Positions 8,550 through 17,972 of a stretch of DNA of 64,000 nt are shown here, piece by piece. Each line of letters starts with the position of its first letter. The stretch's first letter is position 1. Under the pieces are notes generated by a model. That model did not search any database and was not told where the DNA came from. It worked only from the letters and a program-made list of their open reading frames with translations. The stretch covers positions 1,116,001 through 1,180,000 of the forward strand of contig NZ_JADGMI010000001.1 of the NCBI RefSeq assembly GCF_015234305.1. The letters are read 5' to 3'. The translations under genes were made by a program, and so were the position numbers. This DNA is from Superficieibacter sp. 1612_C1. Its GTDB lineage: Bacteria; Pseudomonadota; Gammaproteobacteria; Enterobacterales; Enterobacteriaceae.

Positions 8550-9821
8550 ATGCAACGTCGTACCCTGTTAAAAGCTTTTGCGCTCTCCGCCTCCGTTGTC
8601 AGCATGGGGATGACCTTCAGCGTCTACGCTGCCGACACCATCAAAGTCGGCATCATGCATTCGCTCTCCGGCACCATGGCGATTTCTGAGACGCCGCTTA
8701 AAGATGTGGCGTTGATGACCATTGATGAGATCAACGCCAAAGGTGGCGTGCTGGGCAAAAAACTGGAGCCGGTGGTGGTCGACCCGGCATCTAACTGGCC
8801 GTTGTTCGCAGAGAAAGCGCGGCAATTGTTAACCCAGGATAAGGTCGCGGTGGTGTTTGGTTGCTGGACATCCGTCTCCCGCAAATCAGTATTACCAGTG
8901 TTTGAAGAACTCAACGGCCTGTTGTTCTATCCGGTGCAGTATGAGGGCGAAGAGATGTCGCCGAACGTCTTTTACACCGGCGCGGCTCCCAATCAGCAGG
9001 CCATCCCGGCCGTGGAATACCTGATGAGCGAAGATGGTGGCAGCGCCAAACGCTTCTTCCTGCTCGGTACTGATTATGTTTATCCACGAACCACCAACAA
9101 AATCCTCCGCGCGTTCCTGCATTCAAAAGGCGTGCAGGATAACGATATCGAAGAGGTGTATACCCCGTTTGGGCATAGCGACTACCAGACTATCGTTGCC
9201 AATATTAAAAAATTCTCGGCGGGCGGCAAAACGGCGGTGGTGTCCACCATCAACGGGGATTCCAATGTTCCTTTTTACAAAGAGCTGGCAAACCAGGGGC
9301 TGAAAGCCACCGATGTGCCGGTCGTGGCGTTCTCCGTGGGCGAGGAAGAACTGCGTGGCATTGACACCAAACCGCTGGTGGGCAATCTGGCGGCGTGGAA
9401 CTATTTTGAATCCGTCGATAATCCGGCTAATCAGAAATTTGTCGCGGATTATAAGGCGTGGGCTAAAGCCCGCAAGCTTCCCAATGCCGATACCGTGGTA
9501 ACTAACGATCCTATGGAAGCCACTTATGTCGGTCTGCATATGTGGGCACAGGCAGTCGAAAAAGCAGGGACTACCGATGTTGATAAAGTGCGTGAAGCGA
9601 TGGCCGGGCAAACCTTTGCCGCGCCGTCGGGCTTTACATTGACCATGGACAAAACCAACCATCATCTGCATAAACCGGTGATGATCGGTGAAATCGAAAA
9701 CAACGGTCAGTTCAACGTGGTATGGCAAACCGACGCCCCGGTCCGCGCCCAGCCGTGGAGCCCGTTCATTCCTGGAAACGAAAAAAAATCCGACAGCCCG
9801 GTTAAATCGGGCGGGCAATGA
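8550..9821 (+). CDS. urtA: Urea ABC transporter periplasmic substrate-binding protein UrtA
   Basis: Periplasmic binding protein of 423 residues, type I branched-chain amino acid fold, that delivers urea to UrtBC. The N-terminus has a twin-arginine-like leader (QRRTLLKAF, hydrophobic run, SVYA cleavage near residue 27). Family signatures include VGIMHSLSGTMAISE, VVFGCWTSVSRKSV, FYPVQYEGEE and SDYQTIV. It is the first gene of urtABCDE, behind a sigma-54 promoter and NtrC-like site, which predicts induction by nitrogen limitation. A stem-loop just after the stop may set the ratio of UrtA to the membrane subunits. Confidence 0.95.
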   Translation: MQRRTLLKAFALSASVVSMGMTFSVYAADTIKVGIMHSLSGTMAISETPLKDVALMTIDEINAKGGVLGKKLEPVVVDPASNWPLFAEKARQLLTQDKVAVVFGCWTSVSRKSVLPVFEELNGLLFYPVQYEGEEMSPNVFYTGAAPNQQAIPAVEYLMSEDGGSAKRFFLLGTDYVYPRTTNKILRAFLHSKGVQDNDIEEVYTPFGHSDYQTIVANIKKFSAGGKTAVVSTINGDSNVPFYKELANQGLKATDVPVVAFSVGEEELRGIDTKPLVGNLAAWNYFESVDNPANQKFVADYKAWAKARKLPNADTVVTNDPMEATYVGLHMWAQAVEKAGTTDVDKVREAMAGQTFAAPSGFTLTMDKTNHHLHKPVMIGEIENNGQFNVVWQTDAPVRAQPWSPFIPGNEKKSDSPVKSGGQ

Positions 9822-9827
9822 TTTTTA

Positions 9828-9845
9828 GCCCTCCTCACGGAGGGC
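9828..9845 (+). repeat. Stem-loop between urtA and urtB
   Basis: Perfect 7-bp stem GCCCTCC / GGAGGGC with TCAC loop, 6 bp after the urtA stop, with no T-tract. Such hairpins after binding-protein genes often slow mRNA decay or weakly attenuate read-through. Confidence 0.65.
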
Positions 9846-9865
9846 GCGTTTCGGGAGAACGGGTT

Positions 9866-11440
9866 ATGAACATTATACGTATTATGTACTGTTTATTACT
9901 GCTGGCAGGGATCCTGCCGCTGAGCGCACAGGCGGCGGATGCCGATGATTTCGTTGCCGCCAGCCGATCCGCGCAGGCAACGCTGCTGGAAAAATGGGCT
10001 GCTGAGCCGCAGCCACAGCGGATCCCTTTCCTGCGCGCGCTGGCCGCAGAAAATCTGAATATAGACGGCGGGCGTCATGCCTTTGCGCTGGAGAACGGTC
10101 AGCCCGTGGCGCTGAATGGAACCTCAACGCCAGAGGGCGGACTTAAAAAGGTCCGTCTGACAAACCGGTTACGTAATCTGGCGGCGGCGGCTCTCGCTAC
10201 GCATTTACTGGTAAGTGACAATGTCACGGAAAGGCTGGCCGCGGCAAAGACCCTGCGTCGCGATGCACAGCCATCAATGTTACCCATGCTGACGCAGCGT
10301 AAAGCTCTGGAAAAAGATGACGAGGTCAAAGAGCAACTGACCATTGCCCTCGCCAGCCTGCAACTTACCAGTGCCGATGCGGCGGTACGTCGCAATGCTG
10401 CAATAGCGTTAGGCAGTTCTTCCGATCCGGAAACGCAATCGCGTCTCACGCCTTTTACCGATATACACACCGAACCCGATGCCAGTGTTCGCGAGGCGGC
10501 CATAAGCAGCATTGCGCAAATTAAGCAGCGTCAGGTTCTCGGCGAGATCCTGGGACAAGCCTTTATGGGACTGTCGCTGGGCTCCATTTTATTGCTGGCG
10601 GCGCTTGGCCTGGCGATCACCTACGGTCTGCTTGGGGTCATCAATATGGCGCATGGCGAAATGCTGATGTTAGGCGCGTACAGCACCTGGCTGGTGCAGC
10701 AGGCGATGGCGCAGTTTGCGCCACAGTGGCTGGCATTCTATCCCGTGGTGGCACTGCCGGTGGCCTTTGCCGTGACGGCGGGGATGGGAATGTTACTTGA
10801 GCGCACGATAATCCGCCATTTGTACGGGCGTCCGCTGGAAACGTTGCTGGCGACATGGGGGATCAGCCTGATGCTTGTCCAACTGGTGCGTATGCTGTTT
10901 GGCGCACAGAACGTCGAGGTCGCCAATCCCGGCTGGCTGTCAGGCGGGATCCAGGCATTGCCCAACCTCATTCTGCCGTGGAACCGGGTGGTGGTGCTGG
11001 GATTTGTGTTACTGGTGCTGTTTTTCACCTGGCTTATTCTCAACAAAACGCGGCTGGGCATGAATGTGCGGGCGGTGACGCAGAATCGTGCGATGGCGGC
11101 GTGCTGCGGCGTGCCCACGGGGCGCGTCGATATGCTGGCCTTTGGCCTGGGATCCGGTATTGCCGGGCTGGGTGGTGTTGCACTCTCACAGCTTGGTAAC
11201 GTCGGGCCGGAGCTGGGACAGGGTTACATTATCGACTCTTTCCTTGTGGTCGTTCTTGGTGGTGTCGGCCAACTGGCAGGCAGCGTTGTCGCGGCGTTCG
11301 GCCTTGGGATCTTCAATAAAATCCTCGAACCCCAGATGGGCGCGATGCTCGGTAAAATCCTCATTCTTGTTGTCATTATTTTGTTTATTCAGAAACGGCC
11401 GCAAGGGCTGTTCGCCCTGAAAGGGAGGAGCATTGACTAA
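9866..11440 (+). CDS. urtB: Urea ABC transporter permease UrtB
   Basis: Inner-membrane permease of 524 residues. Unlike LivH it has a cleavable-looking signal (MNIIRIMYCLLLL, ending SAQA near residue 23) and a helical alanine-rich periplasmic region to about residue 230. LivH-type membrane helices follow (GLAITYGLLGVINMAHGE marks the core). The extra domain is normal for UrtB. The start at 9866 has GGGAG upstream; an earlier ATG at 9818 overlaps urtA and would place charged residues ahead of the leader. A perfect matS site lies inside the gene at 10215. The stop overlaps the urtC start by one base. Confidence 0.93.
   Translation: MNIIRIMYCLLLLAGILPLSAQAADADDFVAASRSAQATLLEKWAAEPQPQRIPFLRALAAENLNIDGGRHAFALENGQPVALNGTSTPEGGLKKVRLTNRLRNLAAAALATHLLVSDNVTERLAAAKTLRRDAQPSMLPMLTQRKALEKDDEVKEQLTIALASLQLTSADAAVRRNAAIALGSSSDPETQSRLTPFTDIHTEPDASVREAAISSIAQIKQRQVLGEILGQAFMGLSLGSILLLAALGLAITYGLLGVINMAHGEMLMLGAYSTWLVQQAMAQFAPQWLAFYPVVALPVAFAVTAGMGMLLERTIIRHLYGRPLETLLATWGISLMLVQLVRMLFGAQNVEVANPGWLSGGIQALPNLILPWNRVVVLGFVLLVLFFTWLILNKTRLGMNVRAVTQNRAMAACCGVPTGRVDMLAFGLGSGIAGLGGVALSQLGNVGPELGQGYIIDSFLVVVLGGVGQLAGSVVAAFGLGIFNKILEPQMGAMLGKILILVVIILFIQKRPQGLFALKGRSID
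10215..10227. other. matS site (MatP binding), within urtB
   Basis: GTGACAATGTCAC fits the MatP consensus GTGACRNYGTCAC at every position. MatP organises the Ter macrodomain. The presence of a second perfect site at 33293, plus dif and a Ter site in the window, makes a chance match unlikely. Confidence 0.85.
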
Positions 11441-12513
11441 TGAGCCAGCCTTTGACGCTTACTCTGGCGCAAAAAGCGCCCTTTACGCTGCCTATTGTCG
11501 GCGGGATCCTGTTTGCCGGATTGCTGATATTACCGTTCCTGGCGCTGTTGCCTGCCAGTCATCCGCTGTTTCTGTCGACATGGATGCTGACGCTGATCGG
11601 CAAAATACTCTGCTATGCGGTCGTCGCTGTGGCTCTGGATCTGGTCTGGGGCTATGCCGGATTACTGTCACTCGGGCACGGGATTTTCTTCGCCCTCGGC
11701 GGCTATGCAATGGGAATGTATCTGATGCGTCAGGCCGCCGGGGACGGGCTGCCCGCGTTTATGTCGTTTCTGTCGTGGAGTGAATTGCCGTGGTTCTGGT
11801 GGGGAACGCAGCATTTCGCCTGGGCAATGATGCTGGTGGTACTGGTGCCGGGATTGCTGGCGCTGATATTCGGCTACTTTGCCTTTCGCTCGAAAATTAA
11901 AGGCGTCTACTTTTCGATTATGACTCAGGCGCTAACCTTCGCGGGCATGCTGCTGTTTTTTCGCAATGAAACCGGCTTTGGCGGCAATAACGGGTTTACC
12001 GGCTTTACCACGCTTCTCGGTTTTCCGGTAACGGCCACGTCAACGCGAGTCGCCCTGTTTTTAGCGACGGTGCTCCTGCTGCTGATGTCACTGGCTATTG
12101 GCTATGCGCTGGCAAAAAGTAAGTTTGGCCGGGTACTTACCGCCGTTCGCGATGCGGAGAACCGGCTGATGTTTTGCGGTTACGACCCACGCGGCTTTAA
12201 GCTGCTGGTCTGGACGTTGTCCGCGGTTCTCTGCGGGCTGGCAGGCGCATTGTATGTTCCACAGGTCGGCATTATTAACCCCGGTGAAATGTCGCCCACG
12301 AACTCGATTGAAATGGCGATTTGGGTTGCGCTCGGGGGACGAGGAACCTTAATTGGTCCGGTTGTGGGTGCCGGGCTGGTCAATGGTGCAAAAAGCCTGT
12401 TTACCGTTGCCATGCCGGAGTACTGGCAGGTATTTCTCGGCCTGATATTTATTCTGGTCACCCTGTTTTTACCCCGTGGCGTCATTGGCCTGCTGCGCAG
12501 AGGAGATAAATGA
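11440..12513 (+). CDS. urtC: Urea ABC transporter permease UrtC
   Basis: LivM-type inner-membrane permease of 357 residues with about nine to ten hydrophobic helices. The core motif DLVWGYAGLLSLGHGIFFALGG (about 67-88) and the cytoplasmic loop SKFGRVLTAVRDAENR (about 227-242) that contacts the ATPases are typical. ATG overlaps the last base of urtB, and urtD starts inside the urtC stop, indicating translational coupling. It pairs with UrtB to form the urea channel driven by UrtD and UrtE. Confidence 0.95.
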   Translation: MSQPLTLTLAQKAPFTLPIVGGILFAGLLILPFLALLPASHPLFLSTWMLTLIGKILCYAVVAVALDLVWGYAGLLSLGHGIFFALGGYAMGMYLMRQAAGDGLPAFMSFLSWSELPWFWWGTQHFAWAMMLVVLVPGLLALIFGYFAFRSKIKGVYFSIMTQALTFAGMLLFFRNETGFGGNNGFTGFTTLLGFPVTATSTRVALFLATVLLLLMSLAIGYALAKSKFGRVLTAVRDAENRLMFCGYDPRGFKLLVWTLSAVLCGLAGALYVPQVGIINPGEMSPTNSIEMAIWVALGGRGTLIGPVVGAGLVNGAKSLFTVAMPEYWQVFLGLIFILVTLFLPRGVIGLLRRGDK

Positions 12514-13310
12514 TGCAACCTGACGAAGGGCTTTTTACCCGGCAGCATCCGGGAGACCGCTTCCGCGACCAGACCGATCCGGTTCTGCAACTGAAAAATA
12601 TCAACGTTAACTTTGACGGGTTTCAGGCGCTGACCGATCTGACGCTAAACATCGGCGTCGGCGAGTTGCGCTGTGTAATTGGGCCGAATGGGGCAGGTAA
12701 AACGACCCTGATGGACGTGATCACCGGCAAAACGCGCCCGCAAAGTGGTTCTGCGCTTTACGATCAGTCGCTGGAGCTGACTCGTCTGGATCCCATCGAA
12801 ATTGCGCGTCGCGGCATCGGGCGTAAATTTCAGAAGCCGACGGTGTTTGAAGCATTAACGGTCGCGGAGAACCTTGAGCTGGCGCTAAAAACCGATAAGT
12901 CGGTACTGGCGACGCTACGGGCAACATTACGTGGTGAGCAGCAGGACCGGATCGATGAAATTTTGCTGCTGTTGCGTTTTGGCGCAGAGCGTCATCGCCG
13001 CGCCGGACTGTTGTCCCACGGGCAAAAACAGTTTCTCGAGATCGGGATGCTGCTGGTGCAGGAGCCGCATCTGCTATTACTGGATGAGCCTGCCGCCGGA
13101 ATGACCGATGCCGAAACCGACTATACCGCCGAGCTTTTTCGCCAGCTGGCAGGGAAACATTCGCTGATGGTGGTCGAACACGACATGGGCTTCGTCGAAA
13201 CGATTGCCGACAAGGTCACCGTGCTGCATCAGGGGCAGGTACTGGCAGAAGGATCGCTACGCGAAGTCCAGCAAAATGAACAGGTTATTGAAGTCTACCT
13301 CGGACGCTAA
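12510..13310 (+). CDS. urtD: Urea ABC transporter ATPase UrtD
   Basis: LivG-type ATPase of 266 residues. Walker A is GPNGAGKTT (about 57-65), the signature is LSHGQKQ, as usual for UrtD in place of LSGGQ, and Walker B is LLLLDEPAAGM. RKFQKPTVFEALTVAENLELA is a family segment. Two consecutive ATGs exist: the one at 12510 overlaps the urtC stop, while the one at 12513 lies 7 bp after AGGAG and may be the real start. The N-terminal extension before the ABC core, about 28 residues, is normal for UrtD. Confidence 0.95.
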   Translation: MMQPDEGLFTRQHPGDRFRDQTDPVLQLKNINVNFDGFQALTDLTLNIGVGELRCVIGPNGAGKTTLMDVITGKTRPQSGSALYDQSLELTRLDPIEIARRGIGRKFQKPTVFEALTVAENLELALKTDKSVLATLRATLRGEQQDRIDEILLLLRFGAERHRRAGLLSHGQKQFLEIGMLLVQEPHLLLLDEPAAGMTDAETDYTAELFRQLAGKHSLMVVEHDMGFVETIADKVTVLHQGQVLAEGSLREVQQNEQVIEVYLGR

Positions 13311-13316
13311 GGAGCG

Positions 13317-14018
13317 ATGATGTTACAGGTTAACGATTTGCATCAATATTATGGCGGAAGCCATATCCTGCGGGGTGTCAGTTTCACGGCCCAAACCGGG
13401 GAAATCACCTGTCTGCTGGGGCGCAACGGGGTAGGTAAGACCACGCTATTAAAATGTTTGATGGGGCTTATTCCGGCGCGCAGCGGCTCGGTGATCTGGC
13501 AGGATCGCCAGATTACCAACCGCAAACCGCATCAGCGCGTGCAGTCCGGTATTGCTTATGTGCCACAGGGGCGTGAAATATTCCCCCGTCTGACGGTGGA
13601 GGAAAATCTGCTGATGGGGCTGTCCCGCTTTCCGGCGCGTCATGCACGTACGGTTCCCGATGATATCTACCACCTCTTTCCGGTGTTAAAAGAGATGAAA
13701 CATCGTCGTGGTGGCGATTTGTCCGGCGGGCAGCAGCAGCAACTTGCCATCGGTCGGGCGCTGGCAAGCCGCCCGCAACTGCTTATTCTTGACGAACCGA
13801 CGGAGGGTATCCAGCCGTCAGTGATTAAAGAAATTGGCGTGGTGATCCGTGAACTCGCCCGTCGCGGCGATATGGCCATTTTGCTGGTGGAGCAATTTTA
13901 TGATTTTGCCGCCGAACTGGCGGACAGCTACCTGTTAATGTCCCGCGGCGCTATCGTGCAACAGGGACGGGGAGTGAACATGGAAGCCGAAGGCGTACGG
14001 GGAATGGTGGCGATTTAA
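13317..14018 (+). CDS. urtE: Urea ABC transporter ATPase UrtE
   Basis: LivF-type ATPase of 233 residues with Walker A GRNGVGKTT (about 35-43), signature LSGGQQQQLAIGRA and Walker B LLILDEPTEGIQ. LHQYYGGSHILRGV at the N-terminus is a UrtE hallmark. It closes the operon. Of two adjacent ATGs, that at 13320 has better spacing (5 bp) to GGAG at 13311 than the one at 13317. No urease, allantoinase or urea amidolyase gene lies nearby, so the fate of the imported urea is not shown here. Confidence 0.95.
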   Translation: MMLQVNDLHQYYGGSHILRGVSFTAQTGEITCLLGRNGVGKTTLLKCLMGLIPARSGSVIWQDRQITNRKPHQRVQSGIAYVPQGREIFPRLTVEENLLMGLSRFPARHARTVPDDIYHLFPVLKEMKHRRGGDLSGGQQQQLAIGRALASRPQLLILDEPTEGIQPSVIKEIGVVIRELARRGDMAILLVEQFYDFAAELADSYLLMSRGAIVQQGRGVNMEAEGVRGMVAI

Positions 14019-14034
14019 AAGGGTGCGCATGTTA

Positions 14035-14225
14035 TTGCCTCCGTGCAAAGAAGAGACTAACATCCGATTGTCTGGTTCGGATGTAGGCCTCAGGTGGATA
14101 GAAATATCTCCTGGGGCTTTTATCTTTCCGAACTCCGACAAGGCCTGAGACCGGAAAGCCTCAAGCACCCGCCGTGTATTCTATGCTTCGATAACGTCCG
14201 CACCAGCCTGTTTTCAGGCTTTATT
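14035..14225 (+). ncRNA. Structured intergenic RNA / terminator region after urtE (possible sRNA)
   Basis: TTGCCT (14035), 17-bp spacer and TAACAT (14058) form a possible promoter. Downstream are ACATCCGA/TCGGATGT (14060-14084), a long hairpin CCTCAGG..CCTGGGG (14088-14116) followed by CTTTTATCTTT, a CTTTCCG/CGGAAAG pair, and a final AGCCTG-TTTT-CAGGCT hairpin (about 14204-14219). The hairpin at 14088 could simply be the urt operon terminator. In E. coli the small RNA MgrR and small protein gene mgtS lie next to ydeE, so a homologue is conceivable, but I cannot align it from memory. Confidence 0.35.
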
Positions 14226-14253
14226 CTCAGGCTGCGAGGAGGCTCGCAACGTC

Positions 14254-15444
14254 TCAGTTTGTTTGCACAACATCATGAATACGTTTGCTACCCATCCCGC
14301 GGATAATCATCAACCAGGCCAGAATGATGGCCGCCATTAAAATAACAAATAATGACCAGTGCGGGAGATGAGTTAATATTAATCCGGTCGCCAACGGATT
14401 CACCGCTGCACCCAGCCAGCCCAGCGCCTGAGCAGAAAAATAGCTCGCTTTCATTCCCGGAGGCGCAATATTGTCAATTAACATGTATTCACCCGGTGCA
14501 TATATTATCTCACCAATAGTAAATACCGCTGCCGATATTCCCCAGACGACCAGGTTTACCCCCGAAAACATAAATCCCATCAAGCCTGCCACGAAGAAAA
14601 CGGTGCCGACAGTCATCAACGGGCGTAAATTTTTTGCCGTTAACCGACGACCAATCGAATACTGTAACGTCACAACCAGCGCGGCGTTAACTGGCAGCAC
14701 CACCGCGACTACATGCTCGGCAACGTTGCTGTCGGCGACTGCCAGCACGTATTGTGAAATGCATGATGCAAAGGATCCGCCGACAAACGAGGCCAGAAAA
14801 CCCGACAGGGTAAACCAAAACAGCGCTTTATCCCGCAGCAGAACGGAAGGTGACCAGGTAACAGGTTCACCATTGGCACTGCTGGCCGCCACCCGCTGCA
14901 CGAAACGCCCGATAAACACCAGCGGGAAGGCGGCGCAAAATGCGGCCAGCCAGAAAGGCAAATTCAGACTGTACATCACCAGCAACGTGCCGATCGGTGG
15001 GCCTATCGTCCATCCAATATTCAGAAAACTGTAGTTAAGCGAAAATATCCGCGCTTTCTCTGACGGAGAAAGGACGTCGGCAAACCAGGCTTTCAGGACG
15101 GTGGCAAATACCGAATACGCGCAGTTAATCATCGCAAAAAATATAACGACCAGCGCAACATTATTCACTACGGGAATGGCAATAAAGCCAAGGATAAATA
15201 CCAGTATTGAAACCAGCATATAGCGTTTTTTATCAAATTTATCCGCCATAATGCCGAAACCAAGACTAAATACGACGCCAATGGTCAGCGCGATAGTCAT
15301 CGCATAGCCGATCGCCTCAACGCTCATCGCATAGCGACGCGTGAGATAAATCGTCATAAAGGGGAGGGTTGCCCCGCGACCAATAGTTAAAAGTAATGAC
15401 GATGCCAGCAGCGCAGTAATGGAGCGCCTGGTTGATGTGATCAT
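14254..15444 (-). CDS. ydeE: MFS dipeptide/drug exporter YdeE
   Basis: Major facilitator of 396 residues with about 12 membrane helices, closely matching recalled E. coli YdeE, which exports dipeptides and related compounds. TIGRGATLPFMTIYL in helix 1, ADKFDKKRYML in the helix 2-3 loop (the MFS motif A region) and GEIIYAPGEYMLID near helix 10 are identical or nearly so. The ATG at 15444 aligns with the homologue; an in-frame TTG at 15459 is a less likely start. It faces the urt operon convergently. Confidence 0.93.
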   Translation of the reverse strand: MITSTRRSITALLASSLLLTIGRGATLPFMTIYLTRRYAMSVEAIGYAMTIALTIGVVFSLGFGIMADKFDKKRYMLVSILVFILGFIAIPVVNNVALVVIFFAMINCAYSVFATVLKAWFADVLSPSEKARIFSLNYSFLNIGWTIGPPIGTLLVMYSLNLPFWLAAFCAAFPLVFIGRFVQRVAASSANGEPVTWSPSVLLRDKALFWFTLSGFLASFVGGSFASCISQYVLAVADSNVAEHVVAVVLPVNAALVVTLQYSIGRRLTAKNLRPLMTVGTVFFVAGLMGFMFSGVNLVVWGISAAVFTIGEIIYAPGEYMLIDNIAPPGMKASYFSAQALGWLGAAVNPLATGLILTHLPHWSLFVILMAAIILAWLMIIRGMGSKRIHDVVQTN

Positions 15445-15614
15445 TTTTCTGCCCGACAATTATTTCGTCTTATCAGGAATATCACGCAATAAGAACAATG
15501 TATAGCGCGGCCAGGGGGGCGGATGACCTACCAGAAATAATGATCTGTTAAAGCGTGTTTTTTTCCGCTAACGTGGGATAGTTCACATAATTCTAACAAT
15601 TACAGAGGCAGGGT

Positions 15615-16514
15615 ATGACGCGTAAAGATGGGCTGCTGGCACTGCTGGTTGTCGTGGTTTGGGGGCTTAACTTCGTCGTCATCAAAGTCGGATTGCATAA
15701 TATGCCGCCGCTATTGTTGGCTGGCCTGCGCTTTTTGCTGGTGGCTTTTCCTGCCTTGTTTTTTGTGGCGCGCCCGAAGGTGCCGCTGCGTTTACTGCTG
15801 GGATACGGACTCACCATCAGCTTTGGCCAATTTGCCTTTCTCTTTTCGGCGATCAAATTTGGCATGCCCGCAGGGCTGGCGTCACTGGTTCTTCAGGCGC
15901 AGGCTTTTTTCACCATCCTGCTTGGCGCGTTCGCGTTTGGTGAACGATTGCAGGGGAAACAGCTGGCCGGAATTACGCTTGCGGTATTCGGCGTTCTGGT
16001 GCTGATAGAGTCGAGCCTGAACGGACAGCATGTTGCGGTGCTGGGCTTTATGTTGACGCTGGCCGCCGCGCTGAGCTGGGCCTGCGGCAATATTTTTAAC
16101 AAGAAAATTATGCAGCTCAAGAACCGTCCGGCAGTGATGTCGCTGGTGGTCTGGAGTGCGCTGATCCCCATTGTGCCATTTCTGCTGGCGTCGCTGAAGT
16201 TTGACGGTCCGGCAGCGATATTGCAAAGCCTGGTGGCAATCGATCTGACCACCATTTTATCGCTGATTTACCTGGCATTTATTGCCACCATCGTGGGCTA
16301 CGGCATCTGGGGTTCATTGCTGGGACGCTATGAAACCTGGCGCGTTGCACCGCTGTCGCTGCTGGTGCCGGTGGTTGGATTAGCCAGTGCGGCACTGTTG
16401 TTAGGGGAGACCCTCAACCTGCTACAACTTGTGGGCGCGGCACTGATCATGGCAGGGCTGTATATCAATGTCTTTGGCTTGCGTTTTCGGCGGGTGAAAG
16501 CGGTCAGGGGATAA
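15615..16514 (+). CDS. eamA: Cysteine/O-acetylserine exporter EamA
   Basis: Drug/metabolite transporter of 299 residues with two EamA repeats and about ten membrane helices. It exports O-acetylserine and cysteine-pathway metabolites in E. coli. VVVWGLNFVVIKVGL is the first-helix signature, and the second repeat begins near residue 145 (AALSWACGNIFNKK). It diverges from ydeE as in E. coli. A large hairpin at 16524 ends the transcript. Confidence 0.95.
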   Translation: MTRKDGLLALLVVVVWGLNFVVIKVGLHNMPPLLLAGLRFLLVAFPALFFVARPKVPLRLLLGYGLTISFGQFAFLFSAIKFGMPAGLASLVLQAQAFFTILLGAFAFGERLQGKQLAGITLAVFGVLVLIESSLNGQHVAVLGFMLTLAAALSWACGNIFNKKIMQLKNRPAVMSLVVWSALIPIVPFLLASLKFDGPAAILQSLVAIDLTTILSLIYLAFIATIVGYGIWGSLLGRYETWRVAPLSLLVPVVGLASAALLLGETLNLLQLVGAALIMAGLYINVFGLRFRRVKAVRG

Positions 16515-16523
16515 ACCCTCACG

Positions 16524-16574
16524 ACGGCAGTTCGGGTTACAGGTGATGAAAAACCTGTACTCCCGGACTGCCGT
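16524..16574. terminator. Bidirectional hairpin terminator between eamA and the tetronate operon
   Basis: Long stem: ACGGCAGTTCGGG (16524-16536) pairs with CCCGGACTGCCGT (16562-16574), with an inner ACAGGT/ACCTGT stem. It sits between convergent genes and can serve both. Confidence 0.8.
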
Positions 16575-16586
16575 TTCTGGCAGTGG

Positions 16587-17948
16587 TTAAAACGTTTCCT
16601 TCCACGCGGTATACAGCAGCGAATCTTCCATATGCAAAGCATCAAGAGGAATCAACTCGCCTTGCGGAATATCACGGGTTAATACTTTATTCGACAGCAG
16701 GTAATAAGGCGCAATACCTGCACCAGCGGATTTTGGCAATAGCCGGGCGCTGACGTTGGGGATGGTGTGATGATGACCGCCCATTTCCAGCAGTTCTCCT
16801 TTCTTCAGCGGACGATCGGCATACCCAGCCATCACCGCGTGGATCTGCTGATTAGTCGCTCCGGAGGCGCGATGGTGCAGTACCGCAGAAAATATGGAGA
16901 GTGGCGATTCAAGTCCCATGATGTGATACGGCAGATAAATACAGGCGTATTTACCGTTTTTGCTAACCACATGCCCTTTGCCGGCCAGCATTTCCCAGGT
17001 GGCGTTATCTTTACAGCGCACAATGATAAACACACCGCCGCCAAAGCTCACTTCGTCCTCGCGACGCAGGCAGTTAAACACATCAACCACGCCATGACGT
17101 TTCAGGATGCCGCCATCCTCCTCAGGAATAAAAATATCGGCCAGCTCGCTGATATGGCACATCGGATAGCTCATTTCATCGCACGCCGGGGTTAACGCGG
17201 CGGAGTTTGCTACCACGTTCATTTCGCAATAGTCCGGCGTGGCGCTAAGCGGTAGCATACTGAGTAGTGATGTTCTCCTGGCGAGCGTGGCGGCAATATC
17301 GTCGCTTAACTGCCAGCACTCCGTCAGACCACTGACCTCAACCTGACGATCGCACCAGGTGATGGTGTTGCTGGCTGGCGACCAGACAAAGTCATACTCA
17401 CTGGATTTACCGGCAGCGACAATTTCCAGCCCCAGAACCTGCGCCCAGGTGATGAGACCCAGCAGATTCGAAGGCTGATCGCCATCGACAGTGGTGTAAA
17501 CCGCATCATGTTTCAGCGCCAACTGGTTCAGCCACGGACCCGCGACAGAATCGGTTTCTTTACTCACCATACCGACATGAACGCCGCGCTGTAATGCATG
17601 GATAGCGATAGCGATGCTGATCTCGGGTTTACCAGTAGCCTCAATCACCATATCCAGATCGAGCGCATCCAGAAGGGTGTAATCGCGTATGATGGCGGTT
17701 TTTCCCGCCTGCTGAGCGGCAATAGCCTGCCCGGCGTCTTCGCAAATTTCCGCATCAGTACAGTAGTTAAGATCGTTGAGTAATGACTGCGAGCCTTCAA
17801 CGTTCAGGTCGCAGAGGGCGACGATCTCTATTGACGGAATTTCCCGACACTGCACCAGCAATGAGCGACCAAATCCGCCGGATGCCCCGGTGATGGCGAT
17901 GCGTATCTGACGGGTATTTAACGTGTCGAACAGCAATGTGTAGTTCAT
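16587..17948 (-). CDS. NAD(P)-dependent oxidoreductase with SAF domain (tetronate operon)
   Basis: Protein of 453 residues. The N-terminal Rossmann domain of homoserine-dehydrogenase/Gfo-Idh type carries ITGASGGFGRSLLVQ (about 18-32), and a C-terminal SAF-type domain (about 375-445) contains LLSNKVLTRDIPQGELIPLDAL. VDGDQPSNLLGLITWAQ and HHRASGATNQQI are conserved in this uncharacterised family. It is last in the otnK-otnC-deoR-gntP operon, in the place where other tetronate operons carry LtnD/DenD and OtnI. It probably oxidises the imported C4 sugar acid (inference). AGGAAGGAAC precedes the ATG. Confidence 0.75.
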   Translation of the reverse strand: MNYTLLFDTLNTRQIRIAITGASGGFGRSLLVQCREIPSIEIVALCDLNVEGSQSLLNDLNYCTDAEICEDAGQAIAAQQAGKTAIIRDYTLLDALDLDMVIEATGKPEISIAIAIHALQRGVHVGMVSKETDSVAGPWLNQLALKHDAVYTTVDGDQPSNLLGLITWAQVLGLEIVAAGKSSEYDFVWSPASNTITWCDRQVEVSGLTECWQLSDDIAATLARRTSLLSMLPLSATPDYCEMNVVANSAALTPACDEMSYPMCHISELADIFIPEEDGGILKRHGVVDVFNCLRREDEVSFGGGVFIIVRCKDNATWEMLAGKGHVVSKNGKYACIYLPYHIMGLESPLSIFSAVLHHRASGATNQQIHAVMAGYADRPLKKGELLEMGGHHHTIPNVSARLLPKSAGAGIAPYYLLSNKVLTRDIPQGELIPLDALHMEDSLLYTAWKETF

Positions 17949-17972
17949 GTTCCTTCCTCATTAATAAACAGG

